DNA from: Oligoflexia bacterium
GTDB taxonomy: Bacteria; Bdellovibrionota; UBA1018; CAIMNF01
Assembly: GCA_903845155.1 (NCBI GenBank)
Contig: CAIMWN010000258.1
Coordinates: forward strand, 1 to 41,568
Length of the DNA: 41,568 nt
Direction of reading: 5' to 3'
Shown: positions 24,329 through 31,405 of the stretch, one piece after another
Layout: every line of letters starts with the position of its first letter
Numbering within the stretch: position 1 is the first letter of the stretch
Notes under the pieces: generated by a model
Database searches by the model: none
What the model saw: only the letters and a program-made list of their open reading frames with translations
Told to the model about the DNA's origin: nothing
Made by a program: the position numbers and the translations under genes

Positions 24329-25726
24329 ATGAATAAAAGTATTCTTTCACCCAGTTTTAAAACAACCCTTGCCTTAGGTGTGATTATTGCTCTCGCACCT
24401 TGGCTTAGCTCGTGTAGCAACAGCCCCATTGTTCAAGACTTTCCGGAAACTGCAAGCCCAGGCGCCGAGGTGAGTAGCCTTGACGCCGACATCAACACTG
24501 CACGCACACTTCAAGTAAATGTGCTCTCGCCTCACAATTTTGAAGCAGCTGATCACGCCCTCAACTCGGCAAAGAAAAGCCTGGACCAACAAAAGGAGGC
24601 GAAAGTCACACTCCATCGAGTGGCTGAAGGTCGCGCATACTTAGTTCGATCAAATGAATTTGCGAAGGTTGGTCACGAAAACATTGAAGATGTCATCAAT
24701 GCTCGCGACGATTCAGTGAAAGCGGGTGCGCCCAATTTATTCCCGAGTGACTTTAAAAAAGCGGACCAAAATCTTAAAGAGGCCACTGCCGACATTGAAC
24801 AAAACAATTTAAAAAACGTAATTAAAAATCGCACTACTCTTCAAGCGAGCTATCTCGATCTTGAATTAAAATCAATCAAGCAAAACGCACTTGGTCAGGT
24901 CCGCGACATGATCACACTTGCCATTCAAGAAGGAGCGAAGCAATACGCACCACAGAGTCTTGCGAAAGCGCAAAAATGCGCAACTGATACTGATGCATTC
25001 ATCAATGCAAACCGACATTACACACAAGCAGTAGCAGCCAAAACTGCTGAAGCTCAGGAATCAGCCGATCATTTACTCAAAATTACCAGAAGTTCTAAGG
25101 CGAACAACAAGGTGCCTTCGGAAGAAATCGCACTAAAAATTGAAAACGACCAAAATGCTGTAAGCGAAAAAGACGCGCAACTCAATAGTAAGCAAAAACA
25201 ACTTGATCATAAACAGAATCAACTGACCCGAGAAAAAGACGCGAGTATTGCATTAACTGCTGAAAACAAAAATTTAGCTGCTGACCAAGCCTTTAACCGT
25301 AGTTTCGAAGAAGCAAGACTAGAGTTCAGTAACAACGAAGCTGAAGTCTACAAACAAGGAAACACTTTAATGATCCGCCTCCGCGGGTTGGAGTTTACTA
25401 CTGCAAAGGCTGAACTGAAGGGCTCAAATTTTCCTCTTTTAGCTAAAGTTCAAAAAGTCATTAAAGATTTCGGCAAGAGTACTGTCATCGTAGAAGGACA
25501 CACCGATTCTCGTGGTGGAAAAGCATTGAATGAAAAACTTTCAACCAATCGTGCTGAAGCAGTGAAAGATTATTTCGTATCGAATACTGGAAGCGATCCG
25601 CTTGAAATCAAATCGGTAGGATACGATTATCAAAAACCACTTGCCACCAACAAAACAGCCCAAGGTCGTGCTCAAAATCGCAGAGTCGATGTTCTGATTA
25701 CAGCCGAAGAACCAGGTAAAATCTAA
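24329..25726 (+). CDS. OmpA-family lipoprotein with DUF4398-like helical N-terminal region
   Basis: 465 residues. Lipobox ends at Cys29 (WLSSC). Residues about 45-330 are helical and Ala/Lys/Gln-rich, starting with a DUF4398-like stretch (HNFEAADHALNSAKKSL). The C-terminal OmpA domain (about 345-460) has the peptidoglycan-binding signature VIVEGHTDSRG and LSTNRAEAVKDYF...GRAQNRRVDV. It would tether the outer membrane to peptidoglycan. An AGGAG site precedes the ATG. It heads an operon with a beta-barrel protein and a YqjD-like protein, driven by the best sigma-54 promoter in the window. Confidence 0.92.
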   Translation: MNKSILSPSFKTTLALGVIIALAPWLSSCSNSPIVQDFPETASPGAEVSSLDADINTARTLQVNVLSPHNFEAADHALNSAKKSLDQQKEAKVTLHRVAEGRAYLVRSNEFAKVGHENIEDVINARDDSVKAGAPNLFPSDFKKADQNLKEATADIEQNNLKNVIKNRTTLQASYLDLELKSIKQNALGQVRDMITLAIQEGAKQYAPQSLAKAQKCATDTDAFINANRHYTQAVAAKTAEAQESADHLLKITRSSKANNKVPSEEIALKIENDQNAVSEKDAQLNSKQKQLDHKQNQLTREKDASIALTAENKNLAADQAFNRSFEEARLEFSNNEAEVYKQGNTLMIRLRGLEFTTAKAELKGSNFPLLAKVQKVIKDFGKSTVIVEGHTDSRGGKALNEKLSTNRAEAVKDYFVSNTGSDPLEIKSVGYDYQKPLATNKTAQGRAQNRRVDVLITAEEPGKI

Positions 25727-25758
25727 GTACAAATCATTTAAACCCAAAGGAGAATTTT

Positions 25759-26403
25759 ATGAAAATCACCAAAGCATCTGCATTCCAAATCACTATCTCA
25801 GCAATCGTACTCTCACTGTGTTTAGGCTCATCGGCTTTAGCAGAAGATGCAGACAAAACAGACTCTCACACAATGGGAGGATTCGGTGTTCATGGTGGAT
25901 TGAATTTTAGTGATTACCATTATGCAAACAGCACCTATTCACAAGCCACCAACAATACAACCGGAGCACTATTTGGAATTCACATGGAAGGAATGACTCT
26001 GGGTCTCTTTGGGCTCCGAATTGAAGCGAATTACAGCTCAAAAGGATATCAAATTGCCCAGATTGCAACAGTGACTCACCACTACCTCCAAATACCATTA
26101 CTTTTCAAAATTTCGCCAATCACGGGTCCTTTTGAACTATTTGTGGAGGCTGGTCCGGCAGCGGCGCTTCACTTGAGCAGCTCAACCGACATCGCTAACA
26201 CCAGCGTAAACTTCAATGACAATTCAAATAACTGGGATTTCAGCGTCATTGCAGGCGCTGGCGTGGGATTCAAAATCAATCCCGTTCTTTTGGAGTTTGA
26301 AGCTCGTTATGATTATGGCTTGAAAAACTTGAATGACTCAAACTCAGTTGATGTAAAGAGTCGTGCCCTTCAATTAATCGCAGGAGTGACATTTTTAATG
26401 TAA
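25759..26403 (+). CDS. Outer-membrane beta-barrel protein (OmpX/PorT-like)
   Basis: 214 residues with a signal peptide (cleavage near ALAED at about 29). The mature part alternates aromatic/hydrophobic and polar residues in short strands (FGVHGGLNFSDYHY, RIEANYSSKGYQI, VLLEFEARYDYGLKNL) and ends in a hydrophobic strand (LQLIAGVTFLM), typical of eight-stranded barrels of the outer membrane beta-barrel domain family. It lies 32 bp after the OmpA lipoprotein gene with a strong AAAGGAG site, so it is in the same operon. A role in the envelope is likely; transport function is not shown. Confidence 0.85.
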   Translation: MKITKASAFQITISAIVLSLCLGSSALAEDADKTDSHTMGGFGVHGGLNFSDYHYANSTYSQATNNTTGALFGIHMEGMTLGLFGLRIEANYSSKGYQIAQIATVTHHYLQIPLLFKISPITGPFELFVEAGPAAALHLSSSTDIANTSVNFNDNSNNWDFSVIAGAGVGFKINPVLLEFEARYDYGLKNLNDSNSVDVKSRALQLIAGVTFLM

Positions 26404-26435
26404 GCGAAATTTGTTCTGAACTGACTGAAAACAGC

Positions 26436-26454
26436 GGCAAAAATTGTTTTTGCC
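26436..26454 (+). promoter_or_regulatory. Perfect hairpin GGCAAAAA-TTG-TTTTTGCC before YqjD-like gene B
   Basis: An 8-bp perfect stem with a 3-nt loop sits between the beta-barrel gene and the YqjD-like gene, ending 12 nt before the ribosome site. Without a following T-run it is not a standard terminator, but it could attenuate, process or protect the upstream mRNA. Confidence 0.5.
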
Positions 26455-26475
26455 AATTAACCAATAGGAGATCAT

Positions 26476-26802
26476 ATGAAAATCGAACCCACTAGCCCAA
26501 CCGGCAAAAGTATGAATGGAAAATTAAATGAATTCGGCGATGAAGTCATTGGCTTCATTAAAGAGGAGAAAGATTCTTTTACCAATTTCGGCACCAAGGC
26601 AATTGGTGATATTGAAACGATGACTGCCGAGATGCTCACAGAAGTAAAAACGCGCGTAGATAGCCTCAGTACACGTGCCTTGACGACCGTAAAAGAAAAT
26701 CCAGTCATTGCCATCGCTGCCGCCTTTAGCCTTGGTTTTGTCGTTGCCAAAATAATGAGCAAATCTCTTTCTAGTTCACACTCGAACCGGATCACTCATT
26801 AG
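26476..26802 (+). CDS. YqjD/ElaB-like membrane-anchored protein, copy B
   Basis: 108 residues. The N-terminal half is hydrophilic and helical; one membrane helix (NPVIAIAAAFSLGFVVAKIMS) lies near the C-terminus, with tail ending RITH. It is paralogous to the 85-residue protein at 9542-9799: the membrane helix and the last residues are near-identical, while the N-terminal part has diverged and is longer. The leader (AACCAATAGGAGAT before the ATG) also matches that of copy A. It is third in the OmpA operon. Like E. coli YqjD it may bind ribosomes at the inner membrane in non-growing cells, but that is by analogy. Confidence 0.8.
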   Translation: MKIEPTSPTGKSMNGKLNEFGDEVIGFIKEEKDSFTNFGTKAIGDIETMTAEMLTEVKTRVDSLSTRALTTVKENPVIAIAAAFSLGFVVAKIMSKSLSSSHSNRITH

Positions 26803-26841
26803 CATTTTTATATTTGCATTACCCCATGCACTCAAGTGAAG

Positions 26842-26915
26842 ATTCCATTCTCTTTCATTTCGGCACCTTTTCTTTATAGGGGAAAAGGACCGACGAACGA
26901 GAATGGAATTTTTGC
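26842..26915 (+). terminator. Nested inverted repeat with T-run, 3' of YqjD-like gene B
   Basis: The outer stem ATTCCATTCTC (26842-26852) / GAGAATGGAAT (26899-26909) is perfect over 11 bp. Inside it, CGG/CCG (26861-26863/26890-26892) and CCTTTTC/GAAAAGG (26866-26872/26882-26888) form a second stem. TTTTTGCTTTTT follows. It probably ends the OmpA operon transcript, and its outer arms resemble the repeat at 9455-9521. Confidence 0.65.
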
Positions 26916-27122
26916 TTTTTAACGGCCCTCATGATCAGTTTTCGCCTATACCCGGCACTCAGGGATGCTGCGCTCAGACTCGCTTCAGACTGCGGAACGG
27001 AGTATCTGTGACATTAGGAACAAGTGGATACCCAAAAAGTCCCGCTAATGCCTCAACCGGTGCCCCATTCTCAGCCAAACGCCTCTTGCGCAGCCTGTAG
27101 GGTCCTGTCGTCAAAGCGAACA
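26916..27122. other. Gene-free segment of distinct composition between the OmpA operon and the 139-aa gene
   Basis: About 200 bp, visibly GC-richer than its flanks. ORFs exist on both strands (plus 26903-27100; minus 26974-27123, 49 codons), but neither has a ribosome site or recognisable domain. It could be a decayed gene fragment or a small RNA gene; I see no decisive structure. It ends exactly at the sigma-54 promoter at 27123. Confidence 0.4.
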
Positions 27123-27139
27123 TTGGCCCGCATTTTGCT
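27123..27139 (+). promoter_or_regulatory. Sigma-54 promoter of the 139-aa exported protein gene
   Basis: TTGGCCCGCATTTTGCT matches 12 of 14 informative positions with 10-nt GG-GC spacing. The predicted start near 27150 gives a 44-nt leader. Confidence 0.82.
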
Positions 27140-27193
27140 TAGCTTAATCATGGTTACACATTAAAAACAAAAAACAGAAAAGGACACGCTCTC

Positions 27194-27613
27194 ATGAAAA
27201 AAATTAAGAAGTTTTTTGCTTCTCTTATTATTGCAGCAACTCTCGTTAACACTACTCCAGCGCCACAAGCGCAGGCCGGCATCATTCTCGTTCCAGTACT
27301 GATCGGTATCGTATTCCTGGTCATTGGCATTGAGAATAATGATGTTCTCCTCATCGTACTCGACGCCGATGGCAATCTCCCCCAAGATGCCCTAGAACAA
27401 AATCTCTCTAAGAAATATAGTTTCATAGAGGATCGCGACGTTGTTCGAAATCTAGCGACCATCATTCGCGAAAAAGCAAAAGTGACTCCAGTAGTGAACG
27501 GTCAAAGATTGGTAACCCTTGCTCCCACAGACGTCCTTACTGTCCTTGAGCCTACAGGACTTGCGGTACTTCAACCTGAATTAGTATCAGGGTTAATCAA
27601 GGACCTTCAGTAG
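27194..27613 (+). CDS. Exported protein of unknown function with a hydrophobic segment
   Basis: 139 residues. A basic n-region and hydrophobic core (9-22) form a signal peptide with likely cleavage after AQAG. A second hydrophobic stretch (IILVPVLIGIVFLVIGI, about 30-47) follows closely, so the mature protein may be membrane-associated. The remaining 90 residues are mixed polar/hydrophobic with no family I recognise. An AAAAGGA ribosome site lies about 9 nt before the ATG. It is monocistronic: its own sigma-54 promoter lies upstream and a strong terminator follows. Confidence 0.75.
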   Translation: MKKIKKFFASLIIAATLVNTTPAPQAQAGIILVPVLIGIVFLVIGIENNDVLLIVLDADGNLPQDALEQNLSKKYSFIEDRDVVRNLATIIREKAKVTPVVNGQRLVTLAPTDVLTVLEPTGLAVLQPELVSGLIKDLQ

Positions 27614-27635
27614 ATTTAAAAATCTAAAATAGTGA

Positions 27636-27677
27636 GCGACCTCGGCAACGGAGAAATTCTAAGCTGAGGTCGCTTTT
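27636..27677 (+). terminator. Rho-independent terminator after the 139-aa exported protein gene
   Basis: The 11-bp stem GCGACCTCGGC (27636-27646) / GCTGAGGTCGC (27663-27673) contains one G-T wobble and is followed by TTTT. Confidence 0.85.
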
Positions 27678-27715
27678 ATGCGTTAAATGCGACCATTCTC
27701 GGGGTACAATCAAAA

Positions 27716-29068
27716 ATGAAGAAACCAGTCATCAATACTATTGTTGGAATTCTAGCACTGAATTTGTTAAGCTTTTGGACCAGCTCTGCTTATGCCTTAA
27801 GTACCGGTGCCGAAGAATACTGCCGGGAAATTCAAGACGCTCGGAACCAGATTCACAAAGTAAGTCGTGGGAGCCTGATTCGCGACCTCCTTCGCCTCAC
27901 CTTTGCCCCTGGAAAATTGGTTCAATTAAATAAAATAGTCGTGACCGTACCCGAAGCGCTGAAGGTTCACTTTGACCCAGCGACGCAAGAAGGGCCATTT
28001 GCCAAGAATATCATTTTCTCGATTGATCCACCCGAAGAGATTAGCAATTCAACAGAATTTCAAACAATGCAAATTCGCTATGAGGAACTCACTCAACTGC
28101 TCAAGAAACAAAATAAACAACTCATGAAAATTGCCACTGCGACATCTGTCGAAGAATGCGTTGCTCGATCTGAACAGTTTGACTTTAATTTTGATGCCTA
28201 TATGAGTCTTGCAAAAGAAAAGACTTCATTACAAGTAATCGCTCAGCTCCATGAAGGAGAAATTGCAGACCGGATGATCGGCAGAACCCTTTCGCATCTT
28301 AAGCTCAACTGGGAGGTCGTGCACTCTACAGATCTCACGCTCGTTCATGAAATGCTTCGTTCGCCTCAGCTGCAAAACGTGGTCATTATTTCACATGGCC
28401 TTGCTGATGGAAAACTAGTGGACTCTAGAATGAGCGAATACCCTTTGGGATTTTTTACAGATCTTTCACCAAATTTGCATTCGATCGCTATTTTTGCATG
28501 CCACGGCGAGGCCATTGCCGAGGCATATAAGATAAAAGCAACTTTGATGAGCAGCCCTTCCGTTTCCTCAAATAGGACACTTTTTATTTCAGACGGAACT
28601 ACCCTTGCAGGAATGGAAGAGCTAGTACCAGTAAAAGCCTTTCGTTCATTTATGAGAAAAGTTGATTCCGCCCTTGAAGAAGAAATGGCTCTCATGCCCG
28701 ATGAAACACCACACGGAGCTATCTATCAGCAGCCCACACTTTGCAAAATCGAGTTCGATGGATTTCACGTAAAAAACGGCACCTTCGGATATATTTTAAA
28801 TGGTCTCTTTATTGGTTCCTCAAACGCAGACCGCACTGATGTCACCGTTACGTTCCCGTGCGCGTTTGCAAATCGAACAAGAAATATCCTCGTCGTTCGC
28901 AGCCTAAGCCTACTCGGGGGCGCTGGCATTCAATCCTCAGACTTTCATGTCCTTTGGTCTAGCCCGAATCAAAGGATCCACGATTCCAAACTCACGCATT
29001 ACTGGCGGGCCGACAAGAGTTATCAGAGCTCTAAATTTGAATTCAGTCTTGGGCAAAAATCTAACTAA
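27716..29068 (+). CDS. Exported protein with a caspase-like (clan CD) His/Cys signature
   Basis: 450 residues with a signal peptide (hydrophobic 7-20, cleavage near SAYA). A helical region (about 110-190) precedes a candidate alpha/beta core. There a hydrophobic strand ends in His227-Gly228 (NVVIISHGLADG), and about 35 residues on a second hydrophobic strand ends in Ala-Cys262 (SIAIFACHGEA). The hydrophobic-HG ... hydrophobic-AC arrangement is that of clan CD cysteine peptidases (caspase, gingipain, clostripain, CHAT). The C-terminal 130 residues look beta-rich. I could not name a family, and proteolytic activity is inferred. The start codon lacks a clear ribosome site; no sigma-54 promoter is seen. 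Confidence 0.6.
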   Translation: MKKPVINTIVGILALNLLSFWTSSAYALSTGAEEYCREIQDARNQIHKVSRGSLIRDLLRLTFAPGKLVQLNKIVVTVPEALKVHFDPATQEGPFAKNIIFSIDPPEEISNSTEFQTMQIRYEELTQLLKKQNKQLMKIATATSVEECVARSEQFDFNFDAYMSLAKEKTSLQVIAQLHEGEIADRMIGRTLSHLKLNWEVVHSTDLTLVHEMLRSPQLQNVVIISHGLADGKLVDSRMSEYPLGFFTDLSPNLHSIAIFACHGEAIAEAYKIKATLMSSPSVSSNRTLFISDGTTLAGMEELVPVKAFRSFMRKVDSALEEEMALMPDETPHGAIYQQPTLCKIEFDGFHVKNGTFGYILNGLFIGSSNADRTDVTVTFPCAFANRTRNILVVRSLSLLGGAGIQSSDFHVLWSSPNQRIHDSKLTHYWRADKSYQSSKFEFSLGQKSN

Positions 29069-29092
29069 ACTCTTCGTTCCTCGTTCCCCCAT

Positions 29093-29099
29093 TGGGACA
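29093..29099. promoter_or_regulatory. TGGGACA box upstream of the 68/87-aa gene pair
   Basis: TTCCCCCATTGGGACA is a near-palindromic version of the recurrent motif, about 90 bp upstream of the sigma-54 promoter at 29187-29203, the usual distance for an NtrC-type enhancer. Confidence 0.45.
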
Positions 29100-29186
29100 T
29101 TTCCAACAGGCACTGCTTCCTTTGTCATTGAAATACACCCCCAAACCCATTCTCTCGGTCTTGCGTGAGATGGCGCCTGAAAATGA

Positions 29187-29203
29187 ATGGCATACGCCTT
29201 GCT
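29187..29203 (+). promoter_or_regulatory. Sigma-54 promoter of the 68/87-aa gene pair
   Basis: ATGGCATACGCCTTGCT: TGGCA and TTGCT intact, 10-nt GG-GC spacing, 10 of 14 positions match. The predicted start near 29214 gives a 40-nt leader. Confidence 0.7.
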
Positions 29204-29253
29204 TTATCTAAGGTGTAAACAAAAACTCAACAACAAGGAATTTGGAGCAGACC

Positions 29254-29460
29254 ATGCAGGACGCAAAAAAACAAAATGATCATCATTACTTAGCAGTTTC
29301 AAGGAAGCGAATGATTGAAGTGATCGGTGAAGTGGACGATATCAGCTACTTACGCTCCTTAGATCTACTGGAAGTCGACGGATTACGAGCAACTTTGACG
29401 AAACTATCGATTTCAATGTTGAGCGAGTACGACAAATACAGTTTAGAAATGAAACACTAA
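29254..29460 (+). CDS. Small cytosolic protein of unknown function (68 aa)
   Basis: 68 residues from the ATG at 29254-29256, with GGAG 6 nt upstream; a TTG at 29242 overlaps that ribosome site and is rejected. The product is hydrophilic, probably helical, with no signal peptide or membrane helix. No family was recognised. It is the first of two genes, 10 bp before the next, between a sigma-54 promoter and a strong terminator. Confidence 0.7.
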   Translation: MQDAKKQNDHHYLAVSRKRMIEVIGEVDDISYLRSLDLLEVDGLRATLTKLSISMLSEYDKYSLEMKH

Positions 29461-29470
29461 AAAGGAAAAT

Positions 29471-29734
29471 ATGAATAAACAAATAACGGAAATTCAAAAA
29501 GCAAGAATCAACCAAAATAATGTTCTCGGTACTTCGGGCGGCGAAATGCCAGATGCATTGACCCGAATCACCAGTGAAAGCTTTGACAATGTGTCTTACG
29601 CCTTCGGCTTAAGAGAAGTCCAAGCAGAAAGAATACCGGAATCTCGAGGCGATCTCGCGGATCAAGCACAAGAAGGCATCGATGCCGCTCTAGAAGATAA
29701 AATCAGTGCAATTCGACGCAAAAATCTTTTGTAG
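29471..29734 (+). CDS. Small hydrophilic protein of unknown function (87 aa)
   Basis: 87 residues; AAGGA precedes the ATG by about 6 nt. It is charged and helix-prone (DALTRITSESFDNVSYAFGLREVQ), without signal peptide or membrane segment. No family was recognised. Co-transcribed with the 68-residue gene, and followed by a bidirectional terminator. Confidence 0.7.
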   Translation: MNKQITEIQKARINQNNVLGTSGGEMPDALTRITSESFDNVSYAFGLREVQAERIPESRGDLADQAQEGIDAALEDKISAIRRKNLL

Positions 29735-29756
29735 GATACAACACTCACAAAAGAAA

Positions 29757-29800
29757 AAAGCCTTATCATTCACCACCAGTGAGTGATAAGGCTTTTTTTT
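29757..29800. terminator. Bidirectional rho-independent terminator
   Basis: A 15-bp stem AGCCTTATCATTCAC (29759-29773) / GTGAGTGATAAGGCT (29779-29793) with one wobble, an A-run before it and eight Ts at its end. It stops the plus-strand 68/87-aa operon and the minus-strand gene at 29802-30311. Confidence 0.92.
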
Positions 29801-29801
29801 A

Positions 29802-30311
29802 TTAATTTCTAATATAACTCACTAGTTCAATCACACCACTTTGTGCAGGATCAACATTATTCACTTGCTCCTTCACTACACCAAATGGAACATCACCGAA
29901 CCAAAAATCAAAAGTTTGAGTATTCCCCGATGGGTCTGTAGTGGTCACTAAAACGCGGCAGGTATTGATTACCGTACCCAAAACGGAAATGCTTTCGATC
30001 ACACCCGAACCAGCAAAACCTTGCCCTAATTTTGAACAGGCATCAGCAGACGATGCTGATTGCATTAAATATTGGGTAATTGCAATATCACTCACTAGGT
30101 CCTGCGCTTGGGTTTGCGCTCCCATGGCAAGAACTTCATGTACTTGAAATTGATTTTTACTATCGTCAACCGCAGTAACTACCTGAGTATCCGTGTAACT
30201 GACACCAGTTCCTGAAATGAGTCGCAACACAGCTTGATCACCTACCTTTGGAAATGCGTGCGCGTAACTAGTGGATAAGAACAATGCAGTCGTCATCATG
30301 ATGATTTTCAT
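29802..30311 (-). CDS. Exported protein of unknown function (169 aa)
   Basis: 169 residues with a short signal peptide (cleavage near AHAF at 19). The mature part is predominantly beta-prone (VLRLISGTGVSYTDTQVVTAV; FDFWFGDVPFGVVKEQV) with two Cys residues that could form a disulfide (ADACSKL, INTCRVL). No family was recognised. AGGGG lies about 9 nt before the ATG. Its terminator is shared with the convergent operon. Confidence 0.75.
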   Translation of the reverse strand: MKIIMMTTALFLSTSYAHAFPKVGDQAVLRLISGTGVSYTDTQVVTAVDDSKNQFQVHEVLAMGAQTQAQDLVSDIAITQYLMQSASSADACSKLGQGFAGSGVIESISVLGTVINTCRVLVTTTDPSGNTQTFDFWFGDVPFGVVKEQVNNVDPAQSGVIELVSYIRN

Positions 30312-30444
30312 TGAAAGGCCCCTCTGCTCAGGGCTCGGCCCCGAGGTTTTTGTTTTGATTCCTCATCAGATTAAGGGCATCTGAAAATAAAAGTAAGATG
30401 AATTTTTTGCCTAGCGCCAATAAATTTTCGCAATCCCTTTTCCC

Positions 30445-30461
30445 CTGGCAAGGGATTTGCT
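30445..30461 (+). promoter_or_regulatory. Sigma-54 promoter of the 64-aa membrane protein gene
   Basis: CTGGCAAGGGATTTGCT matches 13 of 14 informative positions (only C7 differs), with 10-nt GG-GC spacing. The predicted start near 30472 leaves a 15-nt leader consisting of little more than the AGGAGG ribosome site. Confidence 0.88.
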
Positions 30462-30486
30462 CCTCCCTATGAACAGGAGGATCGTT

Positions 30487-30681
30487 ATGAATGGTTTTGA
30501 AAAGTCTGCTCTAGTGTGGCTCACCTGGCTGGGTATCGCGAGTTTGTTTCTACCTGGACTCCTTGCTTTACTTTGGGAAAACTGGGTTGAAGGCAAGGAA
30601 TCGGTGGAGAAGCGCCCCGATCAAACCATTTACCCTGAACCCAAAACCTCAAGGGATCAACAAGGCTCTAAAGCTGCTTAA
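30487..30681 (+). CDS. Small single-pass membrane protein (64 aa)
   Basis: 64 residues from the ATG at 30487-30489, with a perfect AGGAGG 6 nt upstream; earlier in-frame starts would lie before the predicted transcript start. One membrane helix (about 8-30, LVWLTWLGIASLFLPGLLALLW) is followed by a charged C-terminal tail. No family was recognised. The sigma-54 promoter and ideal ribosome site suggest strong inducible expression. It ends 11 bp from the convergent methyltransferase remnant. Confidence 0.8.
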   Translation: MNGFEKSALVWLTWLGIASLFLPGLLALLWENWVEGKESVEKRPDQTIYPEPKTSRDQQGSKAA

Positions 30682-30692
30682 AATAAGCTCTC

Positions 30693-31151
30693 TCAGATGA
30701 CTTTTGTGCGTAGCCTAAATATCCCCTTTGGAGCAAGAACGCGAGCGGCCTCTCTCACGACGGCTTCTGGATCTTCCATGTGTTCTAAGAAATCCATGCA
30801 AGTCACCACTTCAAAAGTTCCATCTGCGAACGGCAAATGATAAGCGTCAGCATGAACGTAATTTACTAATTTGGCTTTGTCGTATTGGCTGGCAATATGA
30901 AGAGAAGATTCAGATGCATCGAGGCCGGTTACTCTATACCCATCATTGCCTAAATCATTACTCAAAAATCCGGCACCACAACCTAAATCCAAAACTCGAA
31001 GAAGATTATTCTCATGGAGTGGAAAGGAATCGTGAATCACTTGCTTCACCCAAGCGTTCTTTGTTTTTGCCTCTGCACGCAAAAGAGCGACCGGATCGTC
31101 GTGCGCTTCATACCATCGAGAACCGAGGTCGTGATAGATTTCATTATTCAC
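30693..31151 (-). pseudogene. Truncated UbiG-like SAM methyltransferase of the type III PKS operon
   Basis: The reading frame encodes NNEIYHDLGSRWYEAHDDPVALLRAE, the usual opening of the UbiG-like methyltransferases that accompany type III polyketide synthases, then the SAM motif VLDLGCGAGFLS and the later motifs LPFADGTFEVV and VLEHMED-like. It stops at LAPKGIFRLRTKVI, about 150 residues in, where homologues continue for roughly 90 more. No continuation was found in the other frames. The start is unclear: a GTG at 31149-31151 has no ribosome site, and the frame is open further up to a frameshift near 31254-31258 that would join it to the upstream membrane ORF. Probably a non-functional or unusual remnant. 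Confidence 0.65.
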
Positions 31152-31189
31152 GTTGGGTGAGGAGCGAACTTCGGATTGAAATGGTTTTT

Positions 31190-31405
31190 TTAAAATATTC
31201 CAAAACACCAACTGGTAAAGTGAGTAAAGTGCCAGGATGCCTGCTTGAATTTGAAAAACAGAATGAGCCCCGTAAGGGTATCGAGAACATGACCGATACG
31301 CTCCCAGCGAGGCAAATCCCGCTTATGATGAAAGTAAAACTCATCAAAGGTCATGCTGGCACTTTGAATAACCAGGACGCTTAGGTAGAAACTCAAGAGC
31401 GACAT
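31190..31405 (-). pseudogene. Truncated membrane protein of the type III PKS operon, frameshifted
   Basis: Begins at an ATG inside the polyketide synthase 3' end (13-nt overlap). A hydrophobic helix (SLLSFYLSVLVIQSA) is followed by MTFDEFYFHHKRDLPRWERIGHVLDTLTG. I recognise that motif from small membrane proteins encoded next to bacterial type III PKS genes, from memory and not verified. After that motif the frame turns into FKFKQASWHF and stops. Adding one T in the T5 tract (A5 on the plus strand, 31254-31258) instead gives a continuous hydrophobic stretch that runs on into the methyltransferase frame. So this is either a frameshifted pair or an error in a homopolymer. Confidence 0.6.

Noticed and set aside
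26903-27100. 65-codon plus-strand ORF
   Set aside because: Its ATG lies within the terminator-like hairpin of the previous operon; no ribosome site and no known motif.
30461-30481. TCCTCC/GGAGGA hairpin that would hide the ribosome site of the 64-aa gene
   Set aside because: The left arm overlaps the sigma-54 promoter, and the predicted start (near 30472) excludes it from the mRNA.
30728-31384. 218-codon plus-strand ORF
   Set aside because: It is antisense to the recognisable methyltransferase and membrane-protein remnants and has no domain or ribosome site.
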